A stretch of DNA of 64,000 nucleotides from NCBI GenBank assembly GCA_015075325.1, contig JABTUP010000012.1, positions 1 to 64,000 on the forward strand, in the 5' to 3' direction. The number at the start of each line of letters is the position of its first letter. The stretch's first letter is position 1. This stretch comes from Flavobacteriales bacterium. Lineage in GTDB: Bacteria > Bacteroidota > Bacteroidia > Flavobacteriales_E > Vicingaceae. Below, one piece after another: positions 1 through 7,434 of the stretch. The notes under the pieces are model-generated. The model was not told the DNA's origin. It searched no databases and was given only the letters and a program-made list of their open reading frames with translations. A program made the translations under genes and the position numbers.

Positions 1-227
1 ATGAAATCAAAAATCATTACAACCAATATCAAACGTTAAAAGATGTTTGGAAATTTTTTCCGAAAAAGAAAGTGGAAGTAAGTAGCGATAATGTATTAAT
101 TAATATCAATACAATTGAAGAATATAAAAGCCTCCCCAACCCCTCCGAAGGAGGGGCTTGTGTAGCTAACTCAACTAGGTGTCGTGACCACTTGTCAATT
201 ACAAAAATGAATGACAAACTATTATAA
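1..227 (+). CDS. C-terminal fragment of a MocA/MobA-like nucleotidyltransferase (5' truncated by window edge)
   Basis: An open frame enters from the left edge (codons begin at base 3) and stops at 225-227. The visible part contains VLININTIEEYKSL, which resembles the C-terminal end of MobA/MocA-type NTP transferases, where an N-I-N-T-x-E-[DE] motif is usual. These enzymes attach CMP or GMP to molybdopterin. The following gene is xdhC, a Mo-hydroxylase maturation factor, which fits a MocA-type role. From about base 128 the frame runs into a palindromic REP-like element, so the last ~30 residues ([14 protein letters not shown] onward) come from the repeat and are probably not ancestral. The family call rests on a short tail plus context, so confidence is moderate. 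Confidence 0.5.
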   Translation, partial: EIKNHYNQYQTLKDVWKFFPKKKVEVSSDNVLININTIEEYKSLPNPSEGGACVANSTRCRDHLSITKMNDKLL

Positions 228-323
228 ATTATAAAGAATGAATCGGTTAATTTTAATTACTATACTAGGCAAGTGTGCTAAAATCTCCTCCACGCCATTA
301 GCGTGGGAGGTCGGGAGGGGCTA
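128..323. repeat. Composite REP-like palindromic element, copy 1
   Basis: The left unit (128-160) contains CCTCCCC-AACC-CCTCCGAAGGAGGGG. The right unit (286-323) contains CTCCACGCCATTAGCGTGGGAGG followed, after TC, by GGGAGGGGCT. The outer ends are inverted with respect to each other, as in a BIME or small MITE. The left unit is translated as the tail of the upstream gene, and the right unit ends one base before the ATG of xdhC. Related copies lie at 1077-1243, 12560-12640 and 22366-22471. Confidence 0.8.
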
Positions 324-1115
324 ATGAATATCTATAACGAAATAGAACAAATAAGAACCTTAGGAATAGATGCCGCTCTTTGTACTATTATTCATACAAA
401 AGGCTCTACACCACGAAAGGTAGGAGCAAAAATGCTGGTATTAAGTTCGGGGCAAATTAAAGGTACTATTGGAGGTGGAAATTTAGAAAAAGATGTAATT
501 AAAAATGCGTTAGTTCAATTAAAAAAAAAAGAAGCTAAGATTTTTAAACACGACTTATTACATCAGCACAACATGTGTTGTGGCGGAACGGTTGAAATTT
601 TTATAGAACCCATAGAAAAAATGAAACGACTCTACATTTTTGGAGCAGGACACACAGGGCAGGCATTAGCAAAGTTTGCTTTGTCGCTAGATTTTGAAAT
701 TTTTATTCTTGACGATAGAAAAGAATACATCGATCAATTAAAAGAGGTAACAGCCATAAATAAATTTCAGGTTGATTATAAAAAAGTATTGCCAACATTA
801 CCTTTTGATGAAAATACTTTTGTGGTGATTTTAACCTACGAACACGAAATAGATAGAGATATCCTATCCTATTGCATTAATAAACCTCATGCATACTTAG
901 GAATGATTGGTAGTAAGCGAAAAATAGAAATAACCAAAAAAATGTTTTTAGATGCAGATATTACCTCTAAAAAACAACTAGAAAAAGTACACATGCCTAT
1001 TGGAGCAAACATTTTTGCAGAAACACCCGAAGAAATTGCTATTAGCATTTTAGCAGAATTAATAGAAGTGAAAAATAAGCCCCACCAAACCTCCCCAAAG
1101 GGGAGGCTTACGTAG
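324..1115 (+). CDS. xdhC: XdhC/CoxI family molybdenum-hydroxylase maturation protein
   Basis: The 263-residue protein has the XdhC layout. An N-terminal XdhC_CoxI domain carries TIIHTKGSTPRKVGAKM and GTIGGGNLE, and a conserved Cys pair is seen in HNMCCGGTVE. A C-terminal Rossmann-like domain begins at LYIFGAGHTGQALA. In this family the protein binds molybdenum cofactor and helps insert the sulfurated cofactor into xanthine-dehydrogenase-type enzymes. Its client is probably the fused Mo subunit at 9767-12559. I chose the ATG at 324 because earlier in-frame starts lie inside the REP-like element. The last residues (about PHQTSPKGRLT) are encoded by the next REP copy, so the C-terminus is repeat-derived. 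Confidence 0.88.
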   Translation: MNIYNEIEQIRTLGIDAALCTIIHTKGSTPRKVGAKMLVLSSGQIKGTIGGGNLEKDVIKNALVQLKKKEAKIFKHDLLHQHNMCCGGTVEIFIEPIEKMKRLYIFGAGHTGQALAKFALSLDFEIFILDDRKEYIDQLKEVTAINKFQVDYKKVLPTLPFDENTFVVILTYEHEIDRDILSYCINKPHAYLGMIGSKRKIEITKKMFLDADITSKKQLEKVHMPIGANIFAETPEEIAISILAELIEVKNKPHQTSPKGRLT

Positions 1116-1243
1116 AGGAGCGAATAATAATGATGAAACTTAGTATAAACAATAAAAAACACCTTCCAACTTAACTTGTATTTTATGGCAAGTGAGTTGG
1201 AAACTCCTCCACGCCAATGGCGTGGGAGGTCGGGAGGGGCTTT
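1077..1243. repeat. Composite REP-like palindromic element, copy 2
   Basis: The left unit (1077-1108, with CCTCCCCAAAGGGGAGG) encodes the tail of xdhC. The right unit (1203-1243) has CTCCACGCCAATGGCGTGGGAGG, and its last base abuts the ATG of the next gene. The ends are inverted relative to each other, with about 95 bp between the units. It is the same architecture as 128-323. Confidence 0.8.
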
Positions 1244-1975
1244 ATGAAAAAAGTAGCAATAATAACAGGAGCAGCCAAAGGAATTGGCAAAGCAATAGCA
1301 GAACGAATGGTTGCAGAAAACTACATTACCATTTTAGTAGATGTTGATGTTGAAAACGGACAACAATTGGCTAAAAATTTGGGTTCAAATGCCCATTTTT
1401 ACTCATGTAATATTAGCGATGAACAAGCTGTAGCAACCTTTTTTAATACCATTGTAGAAAAATTTGGAACAGTTAACGCCTTAGTAAACAATGCAGGAAT
1501 TATAAAAGACAACGTAATTTGGAAAATGCCAACCGAAGATTTTGATGCAGTAATCGACATCAATTTAAAAGGCACTTGGCTCATGTGTAAAAATGCTGCT
1601 AGCATAATGAAAAACCAACAAAACGGAAGAATCGTAAACATCGCTTCGCGTGCATGGTTAGGCAATCCCGGACAATCTAATTATTCCGCTTCAAAAGCTG
1701 GAGTAGTTGGTTTAACAAGAGTGTTGGCATTAGAATTAGGCAAACATGGCGTTTTAGTAAATGCCATAGCTCCAGGTTTAATTGATACTCCTTTAACCCA
1801 AAAACTACCTCTCGATGTTCAAGAAAAACTAATACAAGCACAGCCCACCAAAAGCATGGGTAAACCCGAAGATATTGCCAATACCGTAGCCTTTTTATGC
1901 AACGAAAAAACACAATTTATTACAGGTCAAACCATTTATGTAGATGGTGGTAAGAGTATTGGAGCAGGAATTTAA
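1244..1975 (+). CDS. Short-chain dehydrogenase/reductase, FabG-like
   Basis: A 243-residue classical SDR. The nucleotide-binding TGAAKGIG motif is near the N-terminus, NNAG is in the middle, the catalytic Ser lies in NIASRA and the catalytic Tyr/Lys in YSASK. The late motif ITGQTIYVDGG is typical of FabG and acetoacetyl-CoA reductase-like members. It would reduce or oxidise a carbonyl/alcohol with NAD(P)H, but the substrate cannot be read from sequence. It sits after xdhC, so it may belong to the same catabolic locus rather than to fatty-acid synthesis. The start at 1244 is preferred because the upstream in-frame ATG (1217) lies within the REP element. Confidence 0.88.
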   Translation: MKKVAIITGAAKGIGKAIAERMVAENYITILVDVDVENGQQLAKNLGSNAHFYSCNISDEQAVATFFNTIVEKFGTVNALVNNAGIIKDNVIWKMPTEDFDAVIDINLKGTWLMCKNAASIMKNQQNGRIVNIASRAWLGNPGQSNYSASKAGVVGLTRVLALELGKHGVLVNAIAPGLIDTPLTQKLPLDVQEKLIQAQPTKSMGKPEDIANTVAFLCNEKTQFITGQTIYVDGGKSIGAGI

Positions 1976-1988
1976 AGTTTTTCCTGCT

Positions 1989-2134
1989 GTCATTCAGAAC
2001 AATGTTTTTCCCACGCTAAAAGCGTGGAGAAAAACGAAGTGATGAATCTTTTATGTTAATGGTAAAATAGAAACAGATTCTTCACTTCGTTTTACACGAA
2101 AACAAGTTTTCTATAAAACATCGTTCTGAATGAC
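1989..2134. repeat. Hairpin-forming MITE-like repeat, copy A (146 bp)
   Basis: The ends are near-perfect inverted repeats: GTCATTCAGAACAATG at the left pairs with CATCGTTCTGAATGAC at the right, with one mismatch. Inside are a short hairpin (CCACGCTAAAAGCGTGG) and a second inverted pair (CGAAGTGATGAATCT / AGATTCTTCACTTCG), so nearly the whole element can fold. A related copy in opposite orientation lies at 7215-7362. No coding capacity is seen in the 327-bp gap 1976-2302 that contains it; a run of nine G residues lies near 2255. Confidence 0.8.
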
Positions 2135-2302
2135 TGTAAGAAAAAATACTAAGTAATTTTACTTAAAGCCATTACGTATATTTAATAATCATCCTGATTA
2201 TCAGTAATTTAATTTTATTTTTATTTTTCAAAACATGACCAGCATCATAAAATGGGGGGGGGTAATGTTTGTATTTTAGCCGCTTTATAAATTAAAATTA
2301 TT

Positions 2303-4699
2303 TTGAAAAAACCAACATTACTTTTGTTTATTAACATTGCGTTATTTTTAACTACAATGGCACAACACACCATTACAGGTAAAATTATAGACGAAAACAA
2401 TCAGCCGTTAGAGTTTGTGGTGCTTACCGTAATGCAAAACGATAGCATCCTAAAAGAAGAAGTGGTAAAAGAACAAGGCGAATTTGCTGTATCACTTCCT
2501 GTGGGAACTTATTCGTTTAATATCATCTATTTTGGCAAAATAATTTTAACACGAGAAGTTGCTGTTACCCAATCGGTAAACTTAGGAAACTTACAAGCCA
2601 CCATTGGCAGCCTTACCTTAGGCGAGTTTGTTTTAGAAGATACCAAAAACCTGATTGAACGAAAAGTAGACAGGCTCGTGTTTAATGTAGAGAATACAGT
2701 GGCAGCAAGTGGCGGAGATGCGTTGGATTTGTTAAAAATTACGCCACGAGTAAAAGTAGAAAATGATAAAATTGCCATGATTGGTAAAAGCGGTATGTCG
2801 GTAATGATTGACGACCGCATCGTACAACTTTCTGGCGAAGAATTGGTAAATTATTTAAAAAACATACCATCTGATAACATTAGTAGCATAGAAGTAATTA
2901 CCAATCCACCAGCAAAATACAGTGCTGAAGGTAATAGTGGCTTAATTAACATTAAACTCAAAAAAGCGATAAACAACAGTTGGAGTGCAGACCTTAGAAG
3001 TTCTTACCAACAAGCCACTTACGCTAGGGGTTCCGTTGGAGGTAATTTTAATTATAGAAAAGATAAACTTTCGTTTTACACGAATTTTTATTATTCTGAT
3101 GGTTCTAATGCTTATCAAACCATATCAAAAGTAGATTATCAGGAGGTATTATTAAAAGAATCTATTGATGGTAGAAGTTATTTCCAACCTTTAAATGTAA
3201 AACTAGGGTTAGATTATTCTATTTCCGAAAAAATAAGCATGGGTTTTTTGGTTAATGGTACAAAATTATTTCCAAATAATTCTCCTTCAATCACCACAAG
3301 CAAATTGATAAATCAGCAAACTCAAGAAATAGATTCATTGATTAAAACCAATAGCATAGACAACAGCGAAAATCAAAGAAATTCAGCAAATTATCATTTG
3401 ATTTTTACCTTGGATACTAACGGTAGAAAACTATCCTTAGACATTGATTATTTTAAGATAAATAATCAATCAAATCGTTATTTTGAATCAAGTACTATTT
3501 TAAATAACGGAGAAATCTCGGTAGGTTCTTTTGCTTCAGCAAACAATACTGGCAACCAACAAATAGAAAACTATTCGGTTAATTTAGACATGGAACACCC
3601 TTTTAAATGGGCTACATTTAATTATGGTGGACGATTAACCACTACCCAAACCAATAACGAATTGTTGTTTTTCGATTTAGAAACTGGCACACCTATTTTC
3701 GATGATAGCCAAAGTAACACGTTTGTTTTTTCGGAAAACACTCAGGCGGCTTATTTTTCTGCACAAAAAGAGCTAACAAAAAAATGGGAGGCAAAAGTAG
3801 GATTACGAGCTGAAAACACGAACACCAAAGGAAAATCCATTACCATAAATCAAACCAACACCATACAATACTTTCAACTTTTTCCTACCGCTTATCTGTC
3901 TTTTGTTCCAAACGATAGCAACAGTTTTTCGTTAAATTACGGCAGAAGAATCAACCGACCTTCGTTTTCTTTATTAAACCCTTTTCGAATCATTTACAAT
4001 CCGTATTCATTTTATGAAGGAAATCCATTTCTATTACCATCTTTTTCTCATAATGTGGAGTTAGAATATATGTACAAAGATTTTTGGGTAAATACCCTTT
4101 ATTTTTCTAAACTCGAAAACGATTTTGAACAAGTATCTCTAGTAGATAGTTCAAGTATTGTTATGCGTGCCGTTCCTAAAAATTTCATCGAAAACAGTAC
4201 GGTTGGTTTAACAGAAAATATTACGGTAAATCCGTTTAAATTCTTAAAAACTAATTTCTCAATAGATGTTTTTTACAGCCACACCACATCATCAAAAGAT
4301 TTTGCTTTAAATTTATTAAGCGGTTGGAACGGAGGGTTAAGTATTTCTAATGATATAACCTTAAACAAAAGCAAAACAGCTTTTTTTAATGTCTCCTATT
4401 TTTATGTTACTAATGGTGTCAGCAACTTAGACAGAAACAACGATTTTGACCAACTAGATGTAGCTTTAAAAATCTTGTTTTGGAAAGAAAAAGTAAAATT
4501 AACCATTGCCGGAAACGACTTATTGAGCAGCAATAGACCTGAATATACTTCGGTTACCAACGGTATAAAAAATTCTTTTAGAAATTATTCTGACTATCGG
4601 TTTTTTAGAATCAGCATTTCCTACAATTTTGGCGGAACACCAAAAGACAACGAACAACGGGAAAATAAAAATAGTGAAGAACTAAACAGAACAAATTAA
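2303..4699 (+). CDS. Outer-membrane beta-barrel protein with carboxypeptidase-regulatory-like N-terminus (TonB-receptor-like)
   Basis: A 798-residue protein. A signal peptide (KKPTLLLFINIALFLTTMAQ) precedes a CarboxypepD_reg-like domain (ITGKIIDENNQPLEFVVL, ~22-105). A plug-like region follows with SGMSVMIDDR and the sequence PPAKYSAEGNSGLINIKLKK, typical of the OMP_b-brl_3 group. The rest is a long beta-barrel rich in aromatic strands, with RRINRPSFSLLNPF. Such proteins import or transport ligands across the outer membrane of Bacteroidota. The start is TTG at 2303, because the first ATG would remove most of the signal peptide. It directly precedes the small precursor peptide gene, so it could be a receptor or outer-membrane port for the peptide product; that is inference. 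Confidence 0.82.
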   Translation: MKKPTLLLFINIALFLTTMAQHTITGKIIDENNQPLEFVVLTVMQNDSILKEEVVKEQGEFAVSLPVGTYSFNIIYFGKIILTREVAVTQSVNLGNLQATIGSLTLGEFVLEDTKNLIERKVDRLVFNVENTVAASGGDALDLLKITPRVKVENDKIAMIGKSGMSVMIDDRIVQLSGEELVNYLKNIPSDNISSIEVITNPPAKYSAEGNSGLINIKLKKAINNSWSADLRSSYQQATYARGSVGGNFNYRKDKLSFYTNFYYSDGSNAYQTISKVDYQEVLLKESIDGRSYFQPLNVKLGLDYSISEKISMGFLVNGTKLFPNNSPSITTSKLINQQTQEIDSLIKTNSIDNSENQRNSANYHLIFTLDTNGRKLSLDIDYFKINNQSNRYFESSTILNNGEISVGSFASANNTGNQQIENYSVNLDMEHPFKWATFNYGGRLTTTQTNNELLFFDLETGTPIFDDSQSNTFVFSENTQAAYFSAQKELTKKWEAKVGLRAENTNTKGKSITINQTNTIQYFQLFPTAYLSFVPNDSNSFSLNYGRRINRPSFSLLNPFRIIYNPYSFYEGNPFLLPSFSHNVELEYMYKDFWVNTLYFSKLENDFEQVSLVDSSSIVMRAVPKNFIENSTVGLTENITVNPFKFLKTNFSIDVFYSHTTSSKDFALNLLSGWNGGLSISNDITLNKSKTAFFNVSYFYVTNGVSNLDRNNDFDQLDVALKILFWKEKVKLTIAGNDLLSSNRPEYTSVTNGIKNSFRNYSDYRFFRISISYNFGGTPKDNEQRENKNSEELNRTN

Positions 4700-4835
4700 A
4701 TGAATTAACAACCCTGTATTTTGTAGTGTACAATGCAGAAGAAAGGTTTTTAATAATAGCTTGCAAGCAAAGAGCGATAAAGAATTAACCTCTTTAAACG
4801 ATGATTCAAGTAATAAACTAAATAAATTTTAAAAA

Positions 4836-5003
4836 ATGAAAAATTTAAATTTAATTAAACGATTTCAAACTGTTAAGCAGGATAAATCAATTGAGTTAAT
4901 TGAAGGATTTATCTTAACTGCTTTAAAGGGTGGTGAAGGATGCAATACAAAAACTAAAAGTGGTTGTACTAAATGCAAACCCAATTCAGCTACTGGAGGA
5001 TAG
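4836..5003 (+). CDS. Candidate RiPP precursor peptide, double-glycine leader, Cys-containing core
   Basis: A 55-residue ORF beginning MKNLNLIKRF. The leader ends in IEGFILTALKGG, with hydrophobic residues spaced as in C39-protease (double-glycine) leaders. The predicted core after GG is 22 residues with three Cys in a C-x7-C-x2-C pattern, several Thr/Lys (CNTKTK, CTKCK), and a terminal SATGG. It is followed 30 bp later by an intrinsic terminator, then by a radical SAM/SPASM protein; a C39-peptidase ABC transporter is 2.4 kb downstream. Those are the maturation and export genes expected for a modified secreted peptide. I infer thioether or other Cys-based crosslinks, but no modification can be read from sequence. 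I do not recognise a named family; it resembles the Bacteroidetes 'GG' natural-product precursors in general form. Confidence 0.72.
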   Translation: MKNLNLIKRFQTVKQDKSIELIEGFILTALKGGEGCNTKTKSGCTKCKPNSATGG

Positions 5004-5033
5004 TATTAAAAAAATTAAATATTGATAATATTT

Positions 5034-5063
5034 AGCAGGAGAAAATTTTCTCCTGCTTTTTTT
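5034..5063 (+). terminator. Intrinsic terminator after the precursor peptide
   Basis: A perfect 12-bp inverted repeat AGCAGGAGAAAA/TTTTCTCCTGCT (5034-5057) is followed immediately by a run of seven T. It lies 30 bp after the precursor stop and 27 bp before the maturase start. It should make the precursor transcript abundant, with only partial read-through into the maturase gene. Confidence 0.85.
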
Positions 5064-5089
5064 CCTATAACCTAAATTAAAATTCAAAC

Positions 5090-6472
5090 ATGAGCTTAAA
5101 ACTTTCATCTTACCTTATTGTTCCAAAAACACATATTGACAGTAAAAAAAATTACCTAGTTTATTCTACCCGTTCTGGGAATTCACTAGTTATTAATGAA
5201 AAAACATTAAGTAATTTACAAAAAAGTATTTTTACGAATATACCAGAAGAACTGAAAAGAAAATTAATTGAAAATAAAATTTTAGTTGACTCAAATGAAA
5301 ATGAATTTGAATCAATAATTAATGTTTTTAAGAATGCGAAAAAAATCGATACTACATTAAGTCTTGTTATTGCTCCATCCGCAAACTGTCAATTAGGATG
5401 TGATTATTGTGGTCAAATTCATTCAAAAACCAATATGAATATTGATCTAGAAAGAAACATAATAAATCATATTACAAAAAAACTTAATTGTAAGGAATAT
5501 AAAGACATAGAAATAGTCTGGTATGGTGGAGAACCATTGTTAAGTATTAAGTCAATAGAAAGGCTGACAGATAAAATAAAAAGTATTTGTGATGCCAATA
5601 AAATAAACTACACCTCATCTATGATTACAAATGGATTAAACCTTAATTCTAGAAATTTTGAAAACCTAGTATTGAAAATGAATATAAAAAGTTTTCAAAT
5701 CACAGTAGATGGAACAAAAAACACTCATGATAATAGTAGGCACACGAAAGAGTTAAAACCAACTTTCGATATAATTTTTAATAATATCATAAAAGCAGCT
5801 AAAAGCTCAATTTATCTCTCGGAAAATGTTCATATTTCAATTAGGGTAAATGTTCATAAAAATAATGTAAACGAAATCGATGATTTAATAGATTTTTTGT
5901 ATTCAAAAGAAATTCATAATAAAGTAGATTTATATTTTGCTGCTGTTCACGATTGGGGAAATAATAAAGCAGACGAAAAAATTGGACTTTCTCAAAATGA
6001 ATTTGCAGAAAGAGAAATAGATTGGTTAATTAAAATGAATGACTTAGGATTTAAAAAATCAACTATTTTACCTCCTGCCATAACTGGAACTTGTATGACA
6101 ACTAGTGATGACTCGGAATTAATTGATGCAACTGGTAAAGTTTCTTATTGTTGGGAAGTGCCTTACACTGACGAATTTATTAAAGATACAAGTTTAACGA
6201 TTGGTAATCTTAATGAAGCTAAAGAAATGACTTATAATAAGTCATTTCCTTTACGAGATTGGTTTAATGACATAAAAAGTGGAACTAATAATAGTTCAAA
6301 TTGTAAAAATTGCATTTTTTTACCAAATTGTGGAGGTGCTTGTCCTATATCATGGTACAAAGGTAATCCCGCTTGCCCATCATTTAAATTTAATATCGAG
6401 GATAGATTAATCATGGAATACCTTTCAGTCACTGAAAATCAACCTATTGAAGCTTTTGTTGAGAATAATTAA
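5090..6472 (+). CDS. Radical SAM/SPASM peptide maturase
   Basis: A 460-residue protein. Residues ~1-90 form an N-terminal region of the kind that binds leader peptides in SPASM maturases (not proven to be an RRE). The radical SAM cluster motif is C100-x3-C104-x2-C107 in ANCQLGCDYCG, followed by the YGGEPLL glycine-rich SAM-binding segment. The C-terminal third has SPASM-type cysteines: GTC and SYCWE at the start, then NCKNCIFLPNCGGACP and a late PACPSF. SPASM proteins carry auxiliary [4Fe-4S] clusters and install C-C or thioether bonds in peptides, or act in anaerobic sulfatase maturation. No sulfatase is nearby, but a small Cys peptide is directly upstream, so peptide modification is the best reading. 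The next gene starts 14 bp after its stop. Confidence 0.87.
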   Translation: MSLKLSSYLIVPKTHIDSKKNYLVYSTRSGNSLVINEKTLSNLQKSIFTNIPEELKRKLIENKILVDSNENEFESIINVFKNAKKIDTTLSLVIAPSANCQLGCDYCGQIHSKTNMNIDLERNIINHITKKLNCKEYKDIEIVWYGGEPLLSIKSIERLTDKIKSICDANKINYTSSMITNGLNLNSRNFENLVLKMNIKSFQITVDGTKNTHDNSRHTKELKPTFDIIFNNIIKAAKSSIYLSENVHISIRVNVHKNNVNEIDDLIDFLYSKEIHNKVDLYFAAVHDWGNNKADEKIGLSQNEFAEREIDWLIKMNDLGFKKSTILPPAITGTCMTTSDDSELIDATGKVSYCWEVPYTDEFIKDTSLTIGNLNEAKEMTYNKSFPLRDWFNDIKSGTNNSSNCKNCIFLPNCGGACPISWYKGNPACPSFKFNIEDRLIMEYLSVTENQPIEAFVENN

Positions 6473-6486
6473 AATAAATAAATCCC

Positions 6487-7197
6487 ATGAACAAACCAAC
6501 CATCATCGCAATCATTATGCTTTTAAACTTTTCGTGTGTAAGTTCGCAAGAAAAGGAGCAAGTTGTAGAAGAAACAACTATTTTACAACAAACAACACCT
6601 TTTAATCAACTAGAAGTGAAGTCGATTGACAAGGTTATACTAGAGCAAGGAACAACACCAAGCATAGCAATAATTAAAGGCAGCGAATACCAAAGTTTAT
6701 TGGAAATAAATACCTTAAACGGTAAATTAACCATCAACAAAAAACAAACGAAAGACAAAAAGTTAAAAAACAAGCAGATTTATCTTAAAATTACCTATAC
6801 CAACCTGAACCAAATCAGTTTGATAAATTTAGGAAGTGTTTTGTGCGAAAATGCAATAAACAGTAAAGACCTTAACATTGAAACGCAAAACACAGCCAAT
6901 GTTAACTTCAACATAATTTGCGATAATCTTAATCTAACTTGTTCTAATTCAGCCAATATAGTACTTACTGGGCAATCGAAAATAAGTGACATTGATGTTA
7001 AGAACTCGGCTAATTTAGATTTTTCAATCTTTAAGGTAGAAGAGTTAAATCTAACAGCCAAAAATGGAGCTAACGGTAAAATAAATACATCAGGTAAACT
7101 TTCTATTTTGCTAGAAAATTATGCCTTATTTACGGTAAAAGGCAACCCAACAATAATTAAAAAAGAAATTAAAAATGTGGCTAATTTTAAAATGTAA
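6487..7197 (+). CDS. DUF2807 (GIN-domain) putative lipoprotein
   Basis: A 236-residue protein with an N-terminal hydrophobic stretch ending LLNFSCVSS, which could be a lipobox, followed by beta-helix-like repeats (IETQNTANVNFNI, LTCSNSANIVLTG, IDVKNSANLDFSI, LTAKNGANGKI). This repeated pattern is the DUF2807 'putative auto-transporter adhesin head GIN' fold, widespread in Bacteroidota and of unknown function. It lies 14 bp behind the maturase in what is probably the same operon. A role in the peptide system (for example surface retention or immunity) is only a guess from position. Confidence 0.75.
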   Translation: MNKPTIIAIIMLLNFSCVSSQEKEQVVEETTILQQTTPFNQLEVKSIDKVILEQGTTPSIAIIKGSEYQSLLEINTLNGKLTINKKQTKDKKLKNKQIYLKITYTNLNQISLINLGSVLCENAINSKDLNIETQNTANVNFNIICDNLNLTCSNSANIVLTGQSKISDIDVKNSANLDFSIFKVEELNLTAKNGANGKINTSGKLSILLENYALFTVKGNPTIIKKEIKNVANFKM

Positions 7198-7214
7198 GGC
7201 AGTTAGGCGTTAGT

Positions 7215-7362
7215 GTCATTCTGAACGATGTTTTACAGAAAACTTGTTTTTCGTGTAAAACGAAGTGAAGAATCTTTTAACATTGGTAATACCTAAAAAC
7301 AGATTCTTCACTTCATTTTTCTATCCGTTAACCAACGGATGAAAAATATCGTTCAGAATGAC
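7215..7362. repeat. Hairpin-forming MITE-like repeat, copy B (148 bp)
   Basis: The terminal inverted repeats are GTCATTCTGAACGATG and CGTTCAGAATGAC. The internal sequence AAAACTTGTTTTTCGTG and ACGAAGTGAAGAATCT matches the reverse complement of copy A (1989-2134). It ends 72 bp before the chosen start of the ABC transporter; an in-frame ATG at 7339 lies inside the element and is therefore an unlikely start. Confidence 0.8.
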
Positions 7363-7434
7363 AAGGAAAACAGCATCTACGTAAATCAGCGACATCCCAG
7401 CCTGAATGGACGGGCAAGTGCGGGAAATAAAAAA

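Noticed and set aside
303..323. Upstream in-frame start for xdhC at 303
   Set aside because: The added codons come from the REP element and have no relation to the XdhC family.
7339..7434. Upstream in-frame start for the C39 transporter at 7339
   Set aside because: The extra 32 residues begin inside the MITE-like repeat; C39 exporters normally start just before the Q-x-D-C-G motif.
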